From Azotimanducus sp965220185 (GTDB lineage Bacteria > Pseudomonadota > Gammaproteobacteria > Pseudomonadales > Azotimanducaceae): a stretch of DNA of 64,000 nt. Both the position numbers and the translations under genes were made by a program. Below are positions 51,347-60,731 of this stretch, piece after piece (the stretch's first letter is position 1; each line of letters starts with the position of its first letter). Below the pieces are notes generated by a model. The model was not told the DNA's origin. It was given only the letters and a program-made list of their open reading frames with translations, and made no database searches. The stretch covers positions 1,054,001 to 1,118,000 of the forward strand of contig OZ244807.1 in NCBI GenBank assembly GCA_965220185.1, read 5' to 3'.

Positions 51347-52081
51347 TTAAATCAGAAGCTGTCCGCCATCCACTAGGACATTGGTGCCGACGATGAATGA
51401 AGATTCGTCAGACGCGAGGAATAACACGGTGTTGGCGATTTCTTCGGGTGTTCCCGCACGCCCGAGGACATTCAGAGTCTTTCCGGTAGAAATGACATCC
51501 TCGCGGGGGACGTTCATGACTTGATGTCCCGGCGTATCGATTAAGCCGGGCGCTATCGAATTGACGCGAATTTTTCGCTCCTTTAAGTCCACGGATAATG
51601 ACCGGGCCAGCGCGGCGCTTGCAGCTTTGGCGGCGCTGTATGCCGACAGGTAGGGGAAGCCCTGTATGCCTGCGTTAGAAGACGTGATGACAACCGAAGC
51701 CCCGTCATTCAGGTACGGCAGGGCTTTCTGGATGGTAAAGAATACGCCCTTGGTGTGGACATCGAGCATCAGATCCCACGAATCGCCCTGTTCTTTTTTG
51801 ACATTGGTGTACTTGCCGTTGCCAGCGTTCGCGAAGATGATATCCAGCCCTCCGTATGTCGCCTTGACCAGTGCGTAGAAGCTTTCCAGGTCTTGTGGAT
51901 CAGTGACGCTGCCTTGGTGGCCGATGACGCTATCGCCCAGTTCAGCCACGACATCATCGGGATCGTTGAGGTCGAATATCGCAACGCTCGCGCCCTCGTC
52001 GAGAAACCTCTTGGCAGTTGCCAAGCCGATTCCGGACACGCCACCCGTGATGGCTGCAATCTTGTCTTTCAATCGATTCAT
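51347..52081 (-). CDS. Short-chain dehydrogenase/reductase
   Basis: The 244-residue protein has TGGVSGIG, ANAGNGKY and YSAAK, and the C-terminal VGTNVLVDGGQLLI of FabG-like SDRs. DLND after strand 2 indicates NAD preference. ATG 52081 (MNRLKDK) has AGGACTTGAG upstream and is preferred to 52087. Same strand and 42 bases upstream of the SDR at 50480-51304, likely one transcript. Confidence 0.9.
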   Translation of the reverse strand: MNRLKDKIAAITGGVSGIGLATAKRFLDEGASVAIFDLNDPDDVVAELGDSVIGHQGSVTDPQDLESFYALVKATYGGLDIIFANAGNGKYTNVKKEQGDSWDLMLDVHTKGVFFTIQKALPYLNDGASVVITSSNAGIQGFPYLSAYSAAKAASAALARSLSVDLKERKIRVNSIAPGLIDTPGHQVMNVPREDVISTGKTLNVLGRAGTPEEIANTVLFLASDESSFIVGTNVLVDGGQLLI

Positions 52082-52090
52082 TCTCAAGTC

Positions 52091-52213
52091 CTATGCCGCT
52101 TGCGGGGAAGGTGTCTGATTCAGCACCCGGCGAAGAAATTGAAAGTTATCGGCAAACAATTTCTTGCTGATGGATGCCTTTGGCGCCCAGTTTTCAAAAC
52201 CGTGAGGTGCCAT
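52091..52213 (-). CDS. Possible 40-residue protein upstream of an SDR gene
   Basis: A small frame encodes MAPHGFENWAPKASISKKLF and ends NQTPSPQAA, nine bases before the SDR start on the same strand. The composition is protein-like, but it lacks a good ribosome-binding site and has no recognised family. It could be a leader peptide, a relic of a longer gene, or chance. Confidence 0.3.
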   Translation of the reverse strand: MAPHGFENWAPKASISKKLFADNFQFLRRVLNQTPSPQAA

Positions 52214-52290
52214 CGGCGTGATATGGAGTGACAACATGCGGGCTGGGCAGTATAGTCCAAGCATGAATCAGTGAATAGAGGCAAGCTCTT

Positions 52291-53118
52291 ATGTCGGACG
52301 CATACAGTCACTTTAATTTCTCAGGTAAATCGGTTTTCGTCTCTGGTGCGGCAAGCGGAATAGGGCGTGAAGTCGCGCGCGCGTTTCACCTCAGCGGCGC
52401 GAAGGTGCTGGCCACTGATATCGATGGCGATGGACTGGAAAGCTTGACCTCTGAGTTGGGTTCGCCCTGTCAGTCCATGATCGCCGATGTGACTGATGAA
52501 GCTCAGATTGAATCGGCTGTGAAGACCATCGCCGAAAAGTTTGGACGACTCGACATTTGTCTGAACTGCGCAGGCGCAGGCGGTAGCAAACCGCTGCTGG
52601 AAATGGAAGAGTCGTTCTGGGACTGGAATGTGGACCTGAATTTGAAAGGGTTTTTCCTCTGCATCAAGCATCAGGGCCGGCAATTTCGACGCCAGGGAGA
52701 CGGCGGCGTGATTGTCAATATCACCTCGGTGACAGCCACCATGAATGCCGCGGGCCTGACGCCCTATGCCGCGGCGAAAGCCGGCGCAAACAAGCTCACT
52801 GAAATGGCGGCTGATGAGCTGCGTCACCTCGGCATTCGGGTAGTCGCCATTGCGCCCGGATTGATCAAGACGCCAGCGACGGAAAAAATTAACAACACGC
52901 CTGAGCTGATGAACGAATTCAAAATCTCAATACCGTCCGGTCGAATCGGTGAGACCTCCGAAATCGCTCACACTGCGCTTTTTCTTGCCTCTGATGGCGC
53001 CGCCTACATCAACGGCACAATCGTACACGTCGATGGAGGGTTGGATATCTACGGCGTGCAGCCGGATCTGTCAAACGTGCGTGAATATTACCGTTCGCGA
53101 GGCTCGAAGGCTTCCTGA
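52291..53118 (+). CDS. Short-chain dehydrogenase/reductase
   Basis: The 275-residue protein has SGAASGIGREVA, NCAGAGG, catalytic YAAAK and INGTIVHVDGGLD. DIDGD after strand 2 suggests NAD(H). It is divergent from the small frame and SDR before it. Its last 31 bases overlap the end of the membrane-protein gene on the other strand. Substrate unknown. Confidence 0.9.
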   Translation: MSDAYSHFNFSGKSVFVSGAASGIGREVARAFHLSGAKVLATDIDGDGLESLTSELGSPCQSMIADVTDEAQIESAVKTIAEKFGRLDICLNCAGAGGSKPLLEMEESFWDWNVDLNLKGFFLCIKHQGRQFRRQGDGGVIVNITSVTATMNAAGLTPYAAAKAGANKLTEMAADELRHLGIRVVAIAPGLIKTPATEKINNTPELMNEFKISIPSGRIGETSEIAHTALFLASDGAAYINGTIVHVDGGLDIYGVQPDLSNVREYYRSRGSKAS

Positions 53119-53606
53119 GCGGATACGATCTGCTGATAGTAACCCTTGGCTCGGCCCTCTGAGAAATAGTCGAATACCAATCCAGAGATCGATATCAGGA
53201 TGAGACCGATGCCAACCCCCTTGAGCGCCGCGCTAGCGCTGAACCAGAAAATCAAGATCGCAGCAATAGAGAACACCGTAGCAAACACTTTTGTCATGGT
53301 GTAGAGCGTGTCGAATTTTTCTACCCGTAACTTTTCATCGGCAATAAACTGCGCGGCATCCTGTTGGTAGGCGGCCTTGTATTTTTCGAGGCTGTTCGAG
53401 TAGGTGTAAAGCCCCGGCATGGTTCCGACGGCCAGTATCAAGCCTACGACCGCAACAGGGGCGATGACGGCCTTCGCATGGATGCCTGAGCCATACTTCC
53501 AGAAGGCGATCGCGATCAATATAAAGACAACGCCGCAGGCAGCGCCGAGCGTGGCCTCGAAAATCTCGCCCCGCACCCAGGTCTCCGTATGCTGAAAAAA
53601 GTTCAT
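53088..53606 (-). CDS. Uncharacterised four-helix membrane protein
   Basis: The 172-residue protein has about four hydrophobic segments (AACGVVFILIAIAFW, VIAPVAVVGLILAVG, VFATVFSIAAILIFWF, VGIGLILISISGLVFDYF) with a charged loop (EKYKAAYQQDAAQFIADEKL) between the second and third. I do not recognise the family. It is ten bases downstream of the acyl-CoA dehydrogenase gene and probably in its operon. Confidence 0.7.
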   Translation of the reverse strand: MNFFQHTETWVRGEIFEATLGAACGVVFILIAIAFWKYGSGIHAKAVIAPVAVVGLILAVGTMPGLYTYSNSLEKYKAAYQQDAAQFIADEKLRVEKFDTLYTMTKVFATVFSIAAILIFWFSASAALKGVGIGLILISISGLVFDYFSEGRAKGYYQQIVSAQEAFEPRER

Positions 53607-53616
53607 GAGTTTCCTC

Positions 53617-54804
53617 CTAGTTCTTAGGCATCCTCAGATCGCGTCCGGCAATGAGGTTGCGCATGATTTCGTTTGTGCCGCCGGAAATAGTTAATGCCCA
53701 TGATCTGAGGTAATCCGACATTGGGTTGTTGGTGATTTCCACAAGGTGATTCTTAGGTGAAACGAATTGTGCCTCGATGCCCGCGGCTCGCGCGCGCCAG
53801 GAGTGAATTTCCTGAGCTAGTTCGCTGCACAAAAGCTTGCTGTAGGCTGGTGTCATGGAGCTAAGTTCGCCGCGCTCGTTTTCGCTGATGACACGTCTTG
53901 CCAAGGTCACCACACCTTCCATTTTGCCCATCAAGCGCGCGTACTCACGGCGCAGCTGGGCATCTTGCAGCCAGCAAGCATTGGATGCCTTCGCCTCATT
54001 CAGCATCGTCTTTAACTGGACTCGCCAACGGAGTGCTTTCTCGAGAATAATGACGCCGCGCTCAGCCGCGAGCGTTGTTTGCGCAATCTGCCAGCCTTGG
54101 TTTTCTTCGCCGATCAGGTTTTCCACCGGCACGCGAACGTCCTCATAGAAAACTTCCGCGAAATCCAGCCTAGCGCCATCGGCTTGCACAATTGGCCTGA
54201 CATCAATTCCTGGGCTATCCATATCCACGATCAGGTAGGTGATGCCGGCGTGCTTCGATCCCTCGTTGCTAGTCCGCGCCAACAAGAGGCAATGCTTGGC
54301 GCCGTGCGCATAGGATGACCATACCTTCTGCCCGTTGACAACATAGTGGTCGCCGTCCCGAACGGCTTGGGTTTTGAGTGATGCCAAGTCTGAGCCAGCA
54401 CCCGGTTCTGAAAAGCCCTGGCACCAGATCATACCGTCATTCCTGACCGCGGGGAGATAACGATCACGTTGCTCAGGCGTGCCGAATTCAGCCAGCGTCG
54501 CGGGGAGGTGGTAGAGGGAGATCACATAGGCAGGGATCATGGGCGCATTCACCCTCGCCAGCTCTTCGTAAATGATCGACTGGGCGGACAGCGATAGGTT
54601 GACGCCACCCCAGCGCGTCGGCCAGTGGGCGGTGGCCAAGCCCTCGCTCTCAAGCGAACTGAACCAATCGCGTTGAAACTGCAGGGAATCTTCTTCTGTC
54701 GCGCCGATCATGTGCTCAAACCAGTCGCCCGGAAGCGTATCCGCTAGCCATGTCCGAAGCGCGCTGCGCAGCGCCGAAAAATCGTTTCTATGGTCTAGAA
54801 TCAT
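53617..54804 (-). CDS. Acyl-CoA dehydrogenase, large-type subunit of a pair
   Basis: The 395-residue protein has WCQGFSEPGAGSDLASLKT, YVVNGQKVWSSYAHGAKH in part and ISGGTNEIMRNLIAGRDL, the FAD- and substrate-binding signatures of acyl-CoA dehydrogenases. It resembles FadE26/28-type subunits that act on steroid side chains in heterotetramers (established family knowledge). Its start overlaps the stop of the next acyl-CoA dehydrogenase, so the two are translationally coupled, as expected for subunits. Confidence 0.9.
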   Translation of the reverse strand: MILDHRNDFSALRSALRTWLADTLPGDWFEHMIGATEEDSLQFQRDWFSSLESEGLATAHWPTRWGGVNLSLSAQSIIYEELARVNAPMIPAYVISLYHLPATLAEFGTPEQRDRYLPAVRNDGMIWCQGFSEPGAGSDLASLKTQAVRDGDHYVVNGQKVWSSYAHGAKHCLLLARTSNEGSKHAGITYLIVDMDSPGIDVRPIVQADGARLDFAEVFYEDVRVPVENLIGEENQGWQIAQTTLAAERGVIILEKALRWRVQLKTMLNEAKASNACWLQDAQLRREYARLMGKMEGVVTLARRVISENERGELSSMTPAYSKLLCSELAQEIHSWRARAAGIEAQFVSPKNHLVEITNNPMSDYLRSWALTISGGTNEIMRNLIAGRDLRMPKN

Positions 54805-55892
54805 CGTGATGTTGATCGATCATCGATTGTCAAGCTGTCCAGAGCTTCCCCTCGAAGGTCGTTGGGACTGCCGAACAACTGCTCATTCAGCCTCGTTCTG
54901 TGCAGGAAAAAATGGCAGTCATACTCCCAGGTGAAGCCAACACCGCCATGCAGTTGGATTGACTCGGCCGCTGCCTGGGTTGATGCCTCATCGCACTGGG
55001 CCTTGGCGAGTGCGATCCACGCCCCGCTATCGTCAGTGTCATCGCCGCCATTGATAAGTTTTGCCAGTGCTGCTTCCAACTGGCACTCTGCAAGCTTGAG
55101 ATCTTTGGCAATATTGGCACAACGATGTTGAATGGCTTGAAAGGCCGCGATGGGCTTCCCGAACTGCTGACGTTCACTTAAGTATGCAACAGTGGACTGC
55201 AGTGCTCGATAGCCCACCCCTATTGAATCACTGGCCGTGGCCAGTCGAGCGCTGGTATTGAGGGCACGATTCGCCCGTTTGAATAGGTCATCCTGCAAGA
55301 CCATGAGTGGCTGTGCCTCACGACACTGAAGGGTATACAGTTTGCGCCGCGTCTGGTCGAGAACAGGCGTGCCCTTGATTGTGCATCCGGGGGTTTCCAT
55401 CTCAACAATCGCAATTGCTGGCTCGCTGTTCTCTGCTGTTGCCCTGACCGCAGCAATCGAGGCGCCTGCCGGTCCCAGCAAGGGGCCGCTGATGCCCTGC
55501 AATACGCCGTTTTTTAATTCGAGCGAAATGCGATCGTCGGTGACTGGCACAAGTGGTTTTATTTGGCCAGCAGCCAGCTGAGGTAGGTAGCGCTTGGAAA
55601 AAGCCGCGTCGTTGATTGCCTGGAGCATCGCTGTAAACGTATGAATGCCGATAAAGTCGCCCGCAGCGAGATAGTGACCAAACTCCCTATGGAACAGGGG
55701 AATCATCGACAAATCCTGGCCTAGGCCATCGAACTCCTCCTGTATCATCGCGCTGAGCCAGCCTAGCTCTGTTGCGTGTTTCCAGAGATCCAGATCAAGA
55801 TCATTCTTTCCGTCAACGTGCGCGTGAAGGCTCAGGCTGTCACATTCTGACTTGAGCACGGACACAACGCTGTCACGGAATTCCTCCTTCAT
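54801..55892 (-). CDS. Acyl-CoA dehydrogenase, partner subunit
   Basis: The 363-residue protein is a shorter, diverged acyl-CoA dehydrogenase: GLGQDLSMIPLFHREFGHYL, SERQQFGKPIAAFQAIQHR and QLHGGVGFTWEYDCHFFLHR. It lacks a canonical acyl-binding middle loop (VTDDRISLELKNG instead). Together with the overlapping gene at 53617 it fits a two-subunit enzyme in which each FAD site is built from both chains. Such enzymes dehydrogenate branched or ring-linked acyl-CoAs. Confidence 0.88.
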   Translation of the reverse strand: MKEEFRDSVVSVLKSECDSLSLHAHVDGKNDLDLDLWKHATELGWLSAMIQEEFDGLGQDLSMIPLFHREFGHYLAAGDFIGIHTFTAMLQAINDAAFSKRYLPQLAAGQIKPLVPVTDDRISLELKNGVLQGISGPLLGPAGASIAAVRATAENSEPAIAIVEMETPGCTIKGTPVLDQTRRKLYTLQCREAQPLMVLQDDLFKRANRALNTSARLATASDSIGVGYRALQSTVAYLSERQQFGKPIAAFQAIQHRCANIAKDLKLAECQLEAALAKLINGGDDTDDSGAWIALAKAQCDEASTQAAAESIQLHGGVGFTWEYDCHFFLHRTRLNEQLFGSPNDLRGEALDSLTIDDRSTSR

Positions 55893-55914
55893 ATCGAGCA
55901 GTCAATCCATCCCA

Positions 55915-56727
55915 TTAGGTATTGAGGAACTTAGGCGGCCGCTTTTCAAAGCGCGCCTTCACTTTTTCGGTTTTATCGTCGGTGGTTTGCACCAGAGCAG
56001 CGACGGCGTTTTCATGCTCGATTGCCTGCGCCAGAGAGCCGGCGCCCAGGTTGCTGATAAACACTTTCTTGGTCATGCTGATTCCGAGAGGTATGTTTTG
56101 CGCGATCTGATCGGCTATTTCCATCGCCGAGCGCTGTAGTTCTTCCTTGTCCACTACCTTGCTCACCAGGCCAATGCGCTCGGCCTCTTCAGATAGGATC
56201 GGCCTCGTGGTGTACATGATCTCGGCCGCCCTCTTGATGCCCGCCGCCCTCGGCAGTAGATAGCTTAATCCAAATTCACAGCCTGTGCCTACGTTCAGTG
56301 TGGCGTTGACGAACTTGGCAGTGTCCGATGCGATGCAGATATCCGCAGCGAGCGCGAGCGAAAAACCGATTCCGGCAGCGGGCCCATTGACCGCAGCAAT
56401 GATCGGCTGCGACAGATTTTGCATCTGAACCGGTAGGCTCGACATTTTGCGCATCATATAAAAGGCGCGAGTGGCAAAGCCCAGCTCTTGCGGGACCCAG
56501 TCTGGACTGCCGCCGCTTACCGTGTCGTGCCCGGAGCAAAAGCCACGTCCGGCGCCTGTCAGTATGACCGCCCGCACCTGCGGATCGGCGGAAATTGATT
56601 CCAGCAACTCCGCTAGTTCGGTATACATGGCGAATGTGAAGGCATTGAGCGCATCCGGCCGGTTCAGTGTGATCCGAACAATCCCGCCGTCCAATCGTTC
56701 CGTAAGAATATTTTTGCCTGTGGCCAT
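55915..56727 (-). CDS. Enoyl-CoA hydratase/isomerase family protein
   Basis: The 270-residue protein has crotonase motifs: TLNRPDALNAF, AVILTGAGRGFCSGHDTV, AAVNGPAAGIGFSLALAADI in parts, and a Glu in GCEFGLSYLLPR at the usual catalytic place. It hydrates or isomerises enoyl-CoAs. It lies 22 bases upstream of the acyl-CoA dehydrogenase pair on the same strand and so heads this operon. Confidence 0.9.
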   Translation of the reverse strand: MATGKNILTERLDGGIVRITLNRPDALNAFTFAMYTELAELLESISADPQVRAVILTGAGRGFCSGHDTVSGGSPDWVPQELGFATRAFYMMRKMSSLPVQMQNLSQPIIAAVNGPAAGIGFSLALAADICIASDTAKFVNATLNVGTGCEFGLSYLLPRAAGIKRAAEIMYTTRPILSEEAERIGLVSKVVDKEELQRSAMEIADQIAQNIPLGISMTKKVFISNLGAGSLAQAIEHENAVAALVQTTDDKTEKVKARFEKRPPKFLNT

Positions 56728-56819
56728 GCGCTTTATGCTCGCGGTTCGTATAACTCAGATACAATTACCCGCAGGCCACTCCATAAAGACAACGTATATT
56801 TTGTGAAGGTGTTTTATCC

Positions 56820-57140
56820 ATGGTGATGGTCAGGTTCGTTGACTGCGCAGGTAATAACTACAGTATTGAGGCCGAAGTGGGTTCCTCGCTGATGCAAGCC
56901 GCCATTGATAATGGCGTGCCCGGCATTATGGCAGACTGCGGTGGCGCTTGTACTTGTGCGACCTGCCATTGTTATATCAGTGAACAGTACACGCCAATCG
57001 TGGGCGAGATGAGCGAGATGGAGGATGCCATGCTAGAGGCCGCCATCGATAGAAAAGACACCAGTCGGCTGAGCTGTCAGATCCATGTCAGCGAGGAAAT
57101 GGAGGGTATCGAAATAGGGCTTCCCGCGTCACAGTACTGA
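56820..57140 (+). CDS. Adrenodoxin-type [2Fe-2S] ferredoxin
   Basis: The 106-residue protein has the cluster-binding pattern CGGACTCATCHC with a fourth Cys in RLSCQIHV. The C-x5-C-x2-C spacing is that of adrenodoxin/terpredoxin-like ferredoxins that serve P450 or other monooxygenases. No P450 or reductase gene is in the window, so the partner must be outside. It is divergent from the enoyl-CoA hydratase. Confidence 0.93.
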   Translation: MVMVRFVDCAGNNYSIEAEVGSSLMQAAIDNGVPGIMADCGGACTCATCHCYISEQYTPIVGEMSEMEDAMLEAAIDRKDTSRLSCQIHVSEEMEGIEIGLPASQY

Positions 57141-57164
57141 CCTTTCTGCCAAATACCGCCAGCG

Positions 57165-57593
57165 CTAATCAGTCACGTTCTCGGGGCGCTCGATACGCGC
57201 TCCATGCGACTGTTGCCCAATCACCGAAATGACCTGCTTCTGAATGCGCCATTGTCCATTGGTGCGTGTCAGTTCCCAGTCGTAGTCAACCGTGAACGTG
57301 CTGCTCTTAAAAAGCGTCAGCATTTTGAGACGCGCACGAGCCGACGACTCTGATTCTATGGTGGAGTAGAGGCCGGTCGCGTGGTGCCCGAGGCAAGCGG
57401 GCGCGGATTGCATGAATCGCAGGATCTCCGTGTGGCCGCGCATTGTTTGCCCATACACTGAAGAGGCGTCAAATTCAGCATCCTCGTCAAACAGCGCGAC
57501 AACCTTTTCCCATTCCTGGCGGTCACAGCCATCACAATAGCGCGCCGCCAGTTCCTGTATATCGATTTTTGCACTTAAGGTGCTGTTTTCCAT
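57165..57593 (-). CDS. NTF2-like/SnoaL-like domain protein
   Basis: The 142-residue protein begins MENSTLSAKIDIQELAARYC and has DRQEWEKVVALFDEDAEFDA, a typical SnoaL-like/NTF2 cone fold. These proteins act as isomerases, cyclases, dehydratases or ring-hydroxylase small subunits. The activity cannot be told. ATG 57593 is used because the fold begins there. It is convergent with the ferredoxin gene. Confidence 0.78.
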   Translation of the reverse strand: MENSTLSAKIDIQELAARYCDGCDRQEWEKVVALFDEDAEFDASSVYGQTMRGHTEILRFMQSAPACLGHHATGLYSTIESESSARARLKMLTLFKSSTFTVDYDWELTRTNGQWRIQKQVISVIGQQSHGARIERPENVTD

Positions 57594-57779
57594 GGGTGCT
57601 TGCCCTCTGCTTGCGCGAACAATGACGGACATTTCTGGATGCCTGCAGGTAGTGTACACATTCGCGGAAATAAATTATGATGCGATAGTTGTTCTTATCG
57701 ATGCCAACCAAGACCAACAGAGAACCAAAAAAACCAACAAAAGAAAAGGCCATTTTCAAGCAAGCTTGGAGAAATAAAC

Positions 57780-58976
57780 ATGAGTAGCAGACTCCCCTAC
57801 CCCGTATTCGATTGTGATCACCACTACTACGAACCGGCCGAAGCGCTGACCCGACACATGCCGGAGAAGTACAAAGATGTGCTGCAGTATGTAGAGATCA
57901 AGGGTCGCACGAAGCTGGTCATTAACAATGTCATCAGCCACTTTATTCCCAATCCCACGTTCGCGGTCGTTGCCGCGCCGGGTTGCCACATGGATTACTA
58001 CCAAGGCAACAACCCGGAAGGCAAAACCATGCGTGAGATGACGATTGTTGAAAAGGTCAAGCCGGAGTATCAGTACAAGAACAAGCGGCGTGTCGAGCTG
58101 CTCGAGGAGCAGGGCATAGATCGCGTATTGATTTTCCCCACGCTCGCATCCGCTGTTGAAGGGCATATGGCCGACGATCCCGAATTTTGTGCCGCGGCGT
58201 TCCACGCACTCAATCTGTGGATTCAGGAAGAGTGGGGTTTTGATGACGGCAAGTTCTACTGCCTGCCGGCAATTACCATGATGGATGCCGAATTGGCTGC
58301 TAGGGAAGTTCAGTGGGCGATTGATGCCGGTGCTCGTGCGGTGCTGATTCGCCCGACCTATGTGCCGGGCAAAGACGGCTCGCGGTCGATGGGTGCGCGC
58401 GAATTCGATCCGGTATACAAGCTGTTGACAGACAATAGTATTCCTATCTGCTTCCATGGCGGTGACAGCGGCTACGAAGACATCTACCAACGCCATTCAC
58501 CGGTTCCGGTACGCAACGGCGAGTTTACGCCCCATGCAATTTCGGATCCGCTGCAGATTGTGCTCGATGCCAATCAGCGAGCAATCGCTGACCAATGTGC
58601 CGCCATGGTCTGTCATGGCGTCTATGATCGCCACCCCGACCTGAAAGTGGCCTATGTTGAGGCGGGGGTTTCTTGGCTGCCGGATTTGGTGCGCCGCTTG
58701 TCCATGGCTTACGCCATGCAGCCGCAAATGTTTAAGAAAGATCCGATCGAAACATTGAGAACCAATGTATGGTTCCACCCGCACTTCGAGGAAGATGTCG
58801 ATGGCCTTGCCGAAATGGTGGGCATTGATCATGTGCTGTTCGGCAGTGACTGGCCTCATCCGGAAGGCTTAGCGGATCCGTTGTCTTGGGTTGACGAGCT
58901 CGGGAATTTCTCTCAGGAAGATCAGGCCAAGATCATGGGCGGCAACATGATGAACCTACTGGGCTTGGCAGCGTAA
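57780..58976 (+). CDS. Amidohydrolase family 2 protein
   Basis: The 398-residue protein has metal-binding FDCDHHYYEPAEAL, a His in ICFHGGDSGYE, HPDLKVAYVEAGVSWLP and FGSDWPHPEG, matching PF04909 TIM-barrel hydrolases and decarboxylases. Related proteins in catabolic clusters of steroids and terpenes act on ring-derived acids. RBS GGAGA precedes the ATG. It leads a plus-strand run of six genes to 63292. Confidence 0.9.
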   Translation: MSSRLPYPVFDCDHHYYEPAEALTRHMPEKYKDVLQYVEIKGRTKLVINNVISHFIPNPTFAVVAAPGCHMDYYQGNNPEGKTMREMTIVEKVKPEYQYKNKRRVELLEEQGIDRVLIFPTLASAVEGHMADDPEFCAAAFHALNLWIQEEWGFDDGKFYCLPAITMMDAELAAREVQWAIDAGARAVLIRPTYVPGKDGSRSMGAREFDPVYKLLTDNSIPICFHGGDSGYEDIYQRHSPVPVRNGEFTPHAISDPLQIVLDANQRAIADQCAAMVCHGVYDRHPDLKVAYVEAGVSWLPDLVRRLSMAYAMQPQMFKKDPIETLRTNVWFHPHFEEDVDGLAEMVGIDHVLFGSDWPHPEGLADPLSWVDELGNFSQEDQAKIMGGNMMNLLGLAA

Positions 58977-59004
58977 GAGGAGCCTTCTCAACACATAGTT
59001 CCCG

Positions 59005-60648
59005 ATGACGGGCGTGTCGGTTCCGCAGTGGTGGCGGTCCGTGGTGGATCGCGACCCGGATTTCCCCGTATGCCGTAGTGATCAAGGTGCCATTTCAGCG
59101 CGGGAAATGGACCGTCGGTCAGGGCAAGTGGCATTGGGCCTGCTCGCCCAAGGAGCGCAAAAGGGTTCAAGAATAGGCATTCTGTTGCCCAATAGCCCCG
59201 AATGGATATTCTGCTGGCTGGCCGTGCAGCGGATTGGGGGCATTGCCGTTCTGCTCAGCACGTTCAGCTCCCCGCGAGAACTGCAGTACACCCTGAGGCA
59301 CGCGGACATATGTATTTTGCTGTCCGCCGACGTTTATCTCAATAATCACTACATTCGCAGAATCGAAACGGCATTCCCTTCCATTCGCGACCAGCAGGGC
59401 GCGAATCGCCTGTACTTGGATGATTGCCCGTATCTGCGAGGGGTTTGGGTGAATGCGAATAATGCCTCGGAAATTGCGCCCTGGTGTCAGGGTGGTTTCG
59501 CAGATTTGGCAGCGAGTGCTGATGCCTGGAAAGCGCTGTCAGACAAGTGTCTGGAGCGCATCGAAGAGAACGTCTGCGCTAGCGACCTCGGCGTTCTGTT
59601 GTATACGTCCGGCAGCACCTCGGCGCCGAAAGCTGTTCTCCACAGCCAGTTCACAGTGATCGATATGCCGATGTACCTGACCGAGGTGCAGTCCATTATC
59701 CCGTTTGAGCAAAATAAAGGCGATCGCACGTTGATTACTAACCCGTATTTCTGGGTTGGCGGCCTGATGACGCTGGTGGCGAGCATCCAAAATGGCGCGA
59801 CCATCATCTGCCAGGAAGATTTGTCTGCGGCGGGATGCTTGCGCACCATACAGCGCGGCGACCTGGATAGCGTCAGCGGAAATATGAGCCTGGTCAGAGC
59901 GATCATCAACTGCCCTGAGTATCGGGCGGGCGATCTCGACGTTCTCAAGCCCCAAAACGCCTTGCAACTGTCCTTCTTCGACTCGGACTATGCCCATCTC
60001 AGATCTGCTGGACTTGCGATGACCGAGACTTTCGGCCCGCATACGGGGACGACCACTCGTGAGGGTTATCTCGGCTATGCTGAGAATTGCATGGGCAAGG
60101 CTCTGCCCGGCATGGAAACCAAGATTGTCGATGCGGAGTCTGGCGATTCGTTGGATGCTGGCTTGCCCGGAGAACTGTGTGTGCGTGGCAAGTGGTTGAT
60201 GGAAGGCTTCTATAAGCGCCTTCGACATGAAGTCTTTGATGAGGACGGCTTCTATCACACAGGGGATGAGTGTGCTCTCGACGATCAGGGCTTCCTGTTT
60301 TTCCACTCGAGAATTGGCTCCATGATAAAAACTCGAGGCGCCAATGTTTCGCCGCTCGAAGTGGAATTGGCTCTGCTGGATATCGACGGCGTCCTTGAGG
60401 CAGCGGTTTTTGGCCTGCCAGATGCAGAAATCGGTGAGAAAGTGATCGCAGTGGTCGCGCCTGCTCAGTCAGCTGTTCTCAGTCCACAACAGCTTCGCTC
60501 AGCACTGAGAGCGGCCTTGTCGGTCTACAAGACACCGCGGGAGTTCTACGCCGTTGACAGCATGGATATGCCTCGCACCCCGAGCCAGAAGATCAAGAAG
60601 CCAGAGCTGGCTGCAATGGTACTGCGGGGTGAGCTATCTGCACTGTAA
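59005..60648 (+). CDS. AMP-dependent acyl-CoA synthetase/ligase
   Basis: The 547-residue protein has LLYTSGSTSAPKAVLHSQ (P-loop), MTETFGPHT, FYHTGDE and KTRGANVSPLEVE, and catalytic Lys in PSQKIKKPEL, so it is a complete ANL ligase. It activates a carboxylic acid with ATP and CoA, the entry step to the beta-oxidation genes around it. Follows the amidohydrolase by 28 bases. Confidence 0.93.
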   Translation: MTGVSVPQWWRSVVDRDPDFPVCRSDQGAISAREMDRRSGQVALGLLAQGAQKGSRIGILLPNSPEWIFCWLAVQRIGGIAVLLSTFSSPRELQYTLRHADICILLSADVYLNNHYIRRIETAFPSIRDQQGANRLYLDDCPYLRGVWVNANNASEIAPWCQGGFADLAASADAWKALSDKCLERIEENVCASDLGVLLYTSGSTSAPKAVLHSQFTVIDMPMYLTEVQSIIPFEQNKGDRTLITNPYFWVGGLMTLVASIQNGATIICQEDLSAAGCLRTIQRGDLDSVSGNMSLVRAIINCPEYRAGDLDVLKPQNALQLSFFDSDYAHLRSAGLAMTETFGPHTGTTTREGYLGYAENCMGKALPGMETKIVDAESGDSLDAGLPGELCVRGKWLMEGFYKRLRHEVFDEDGFYHTGDECALDDQGFLFFHSRIGSMIKTRGANVSPLEVELALLDIDGVLEAAVFGLPDAEIGEKVIAVVAPAQSAVLSPQQLRSALRAALSVYKTPREFYAVDSMDMPRTPSQKIKKPELAAMVLRGELSAL

Positions 60649-60731
60649 GCGAGTGCTGTGCTGGACATTGGTCCGATTCTCATAAATAATGAATTGCGCA
60701 CAACGCGAGTCACTTAAAACAGGAGTAAGAA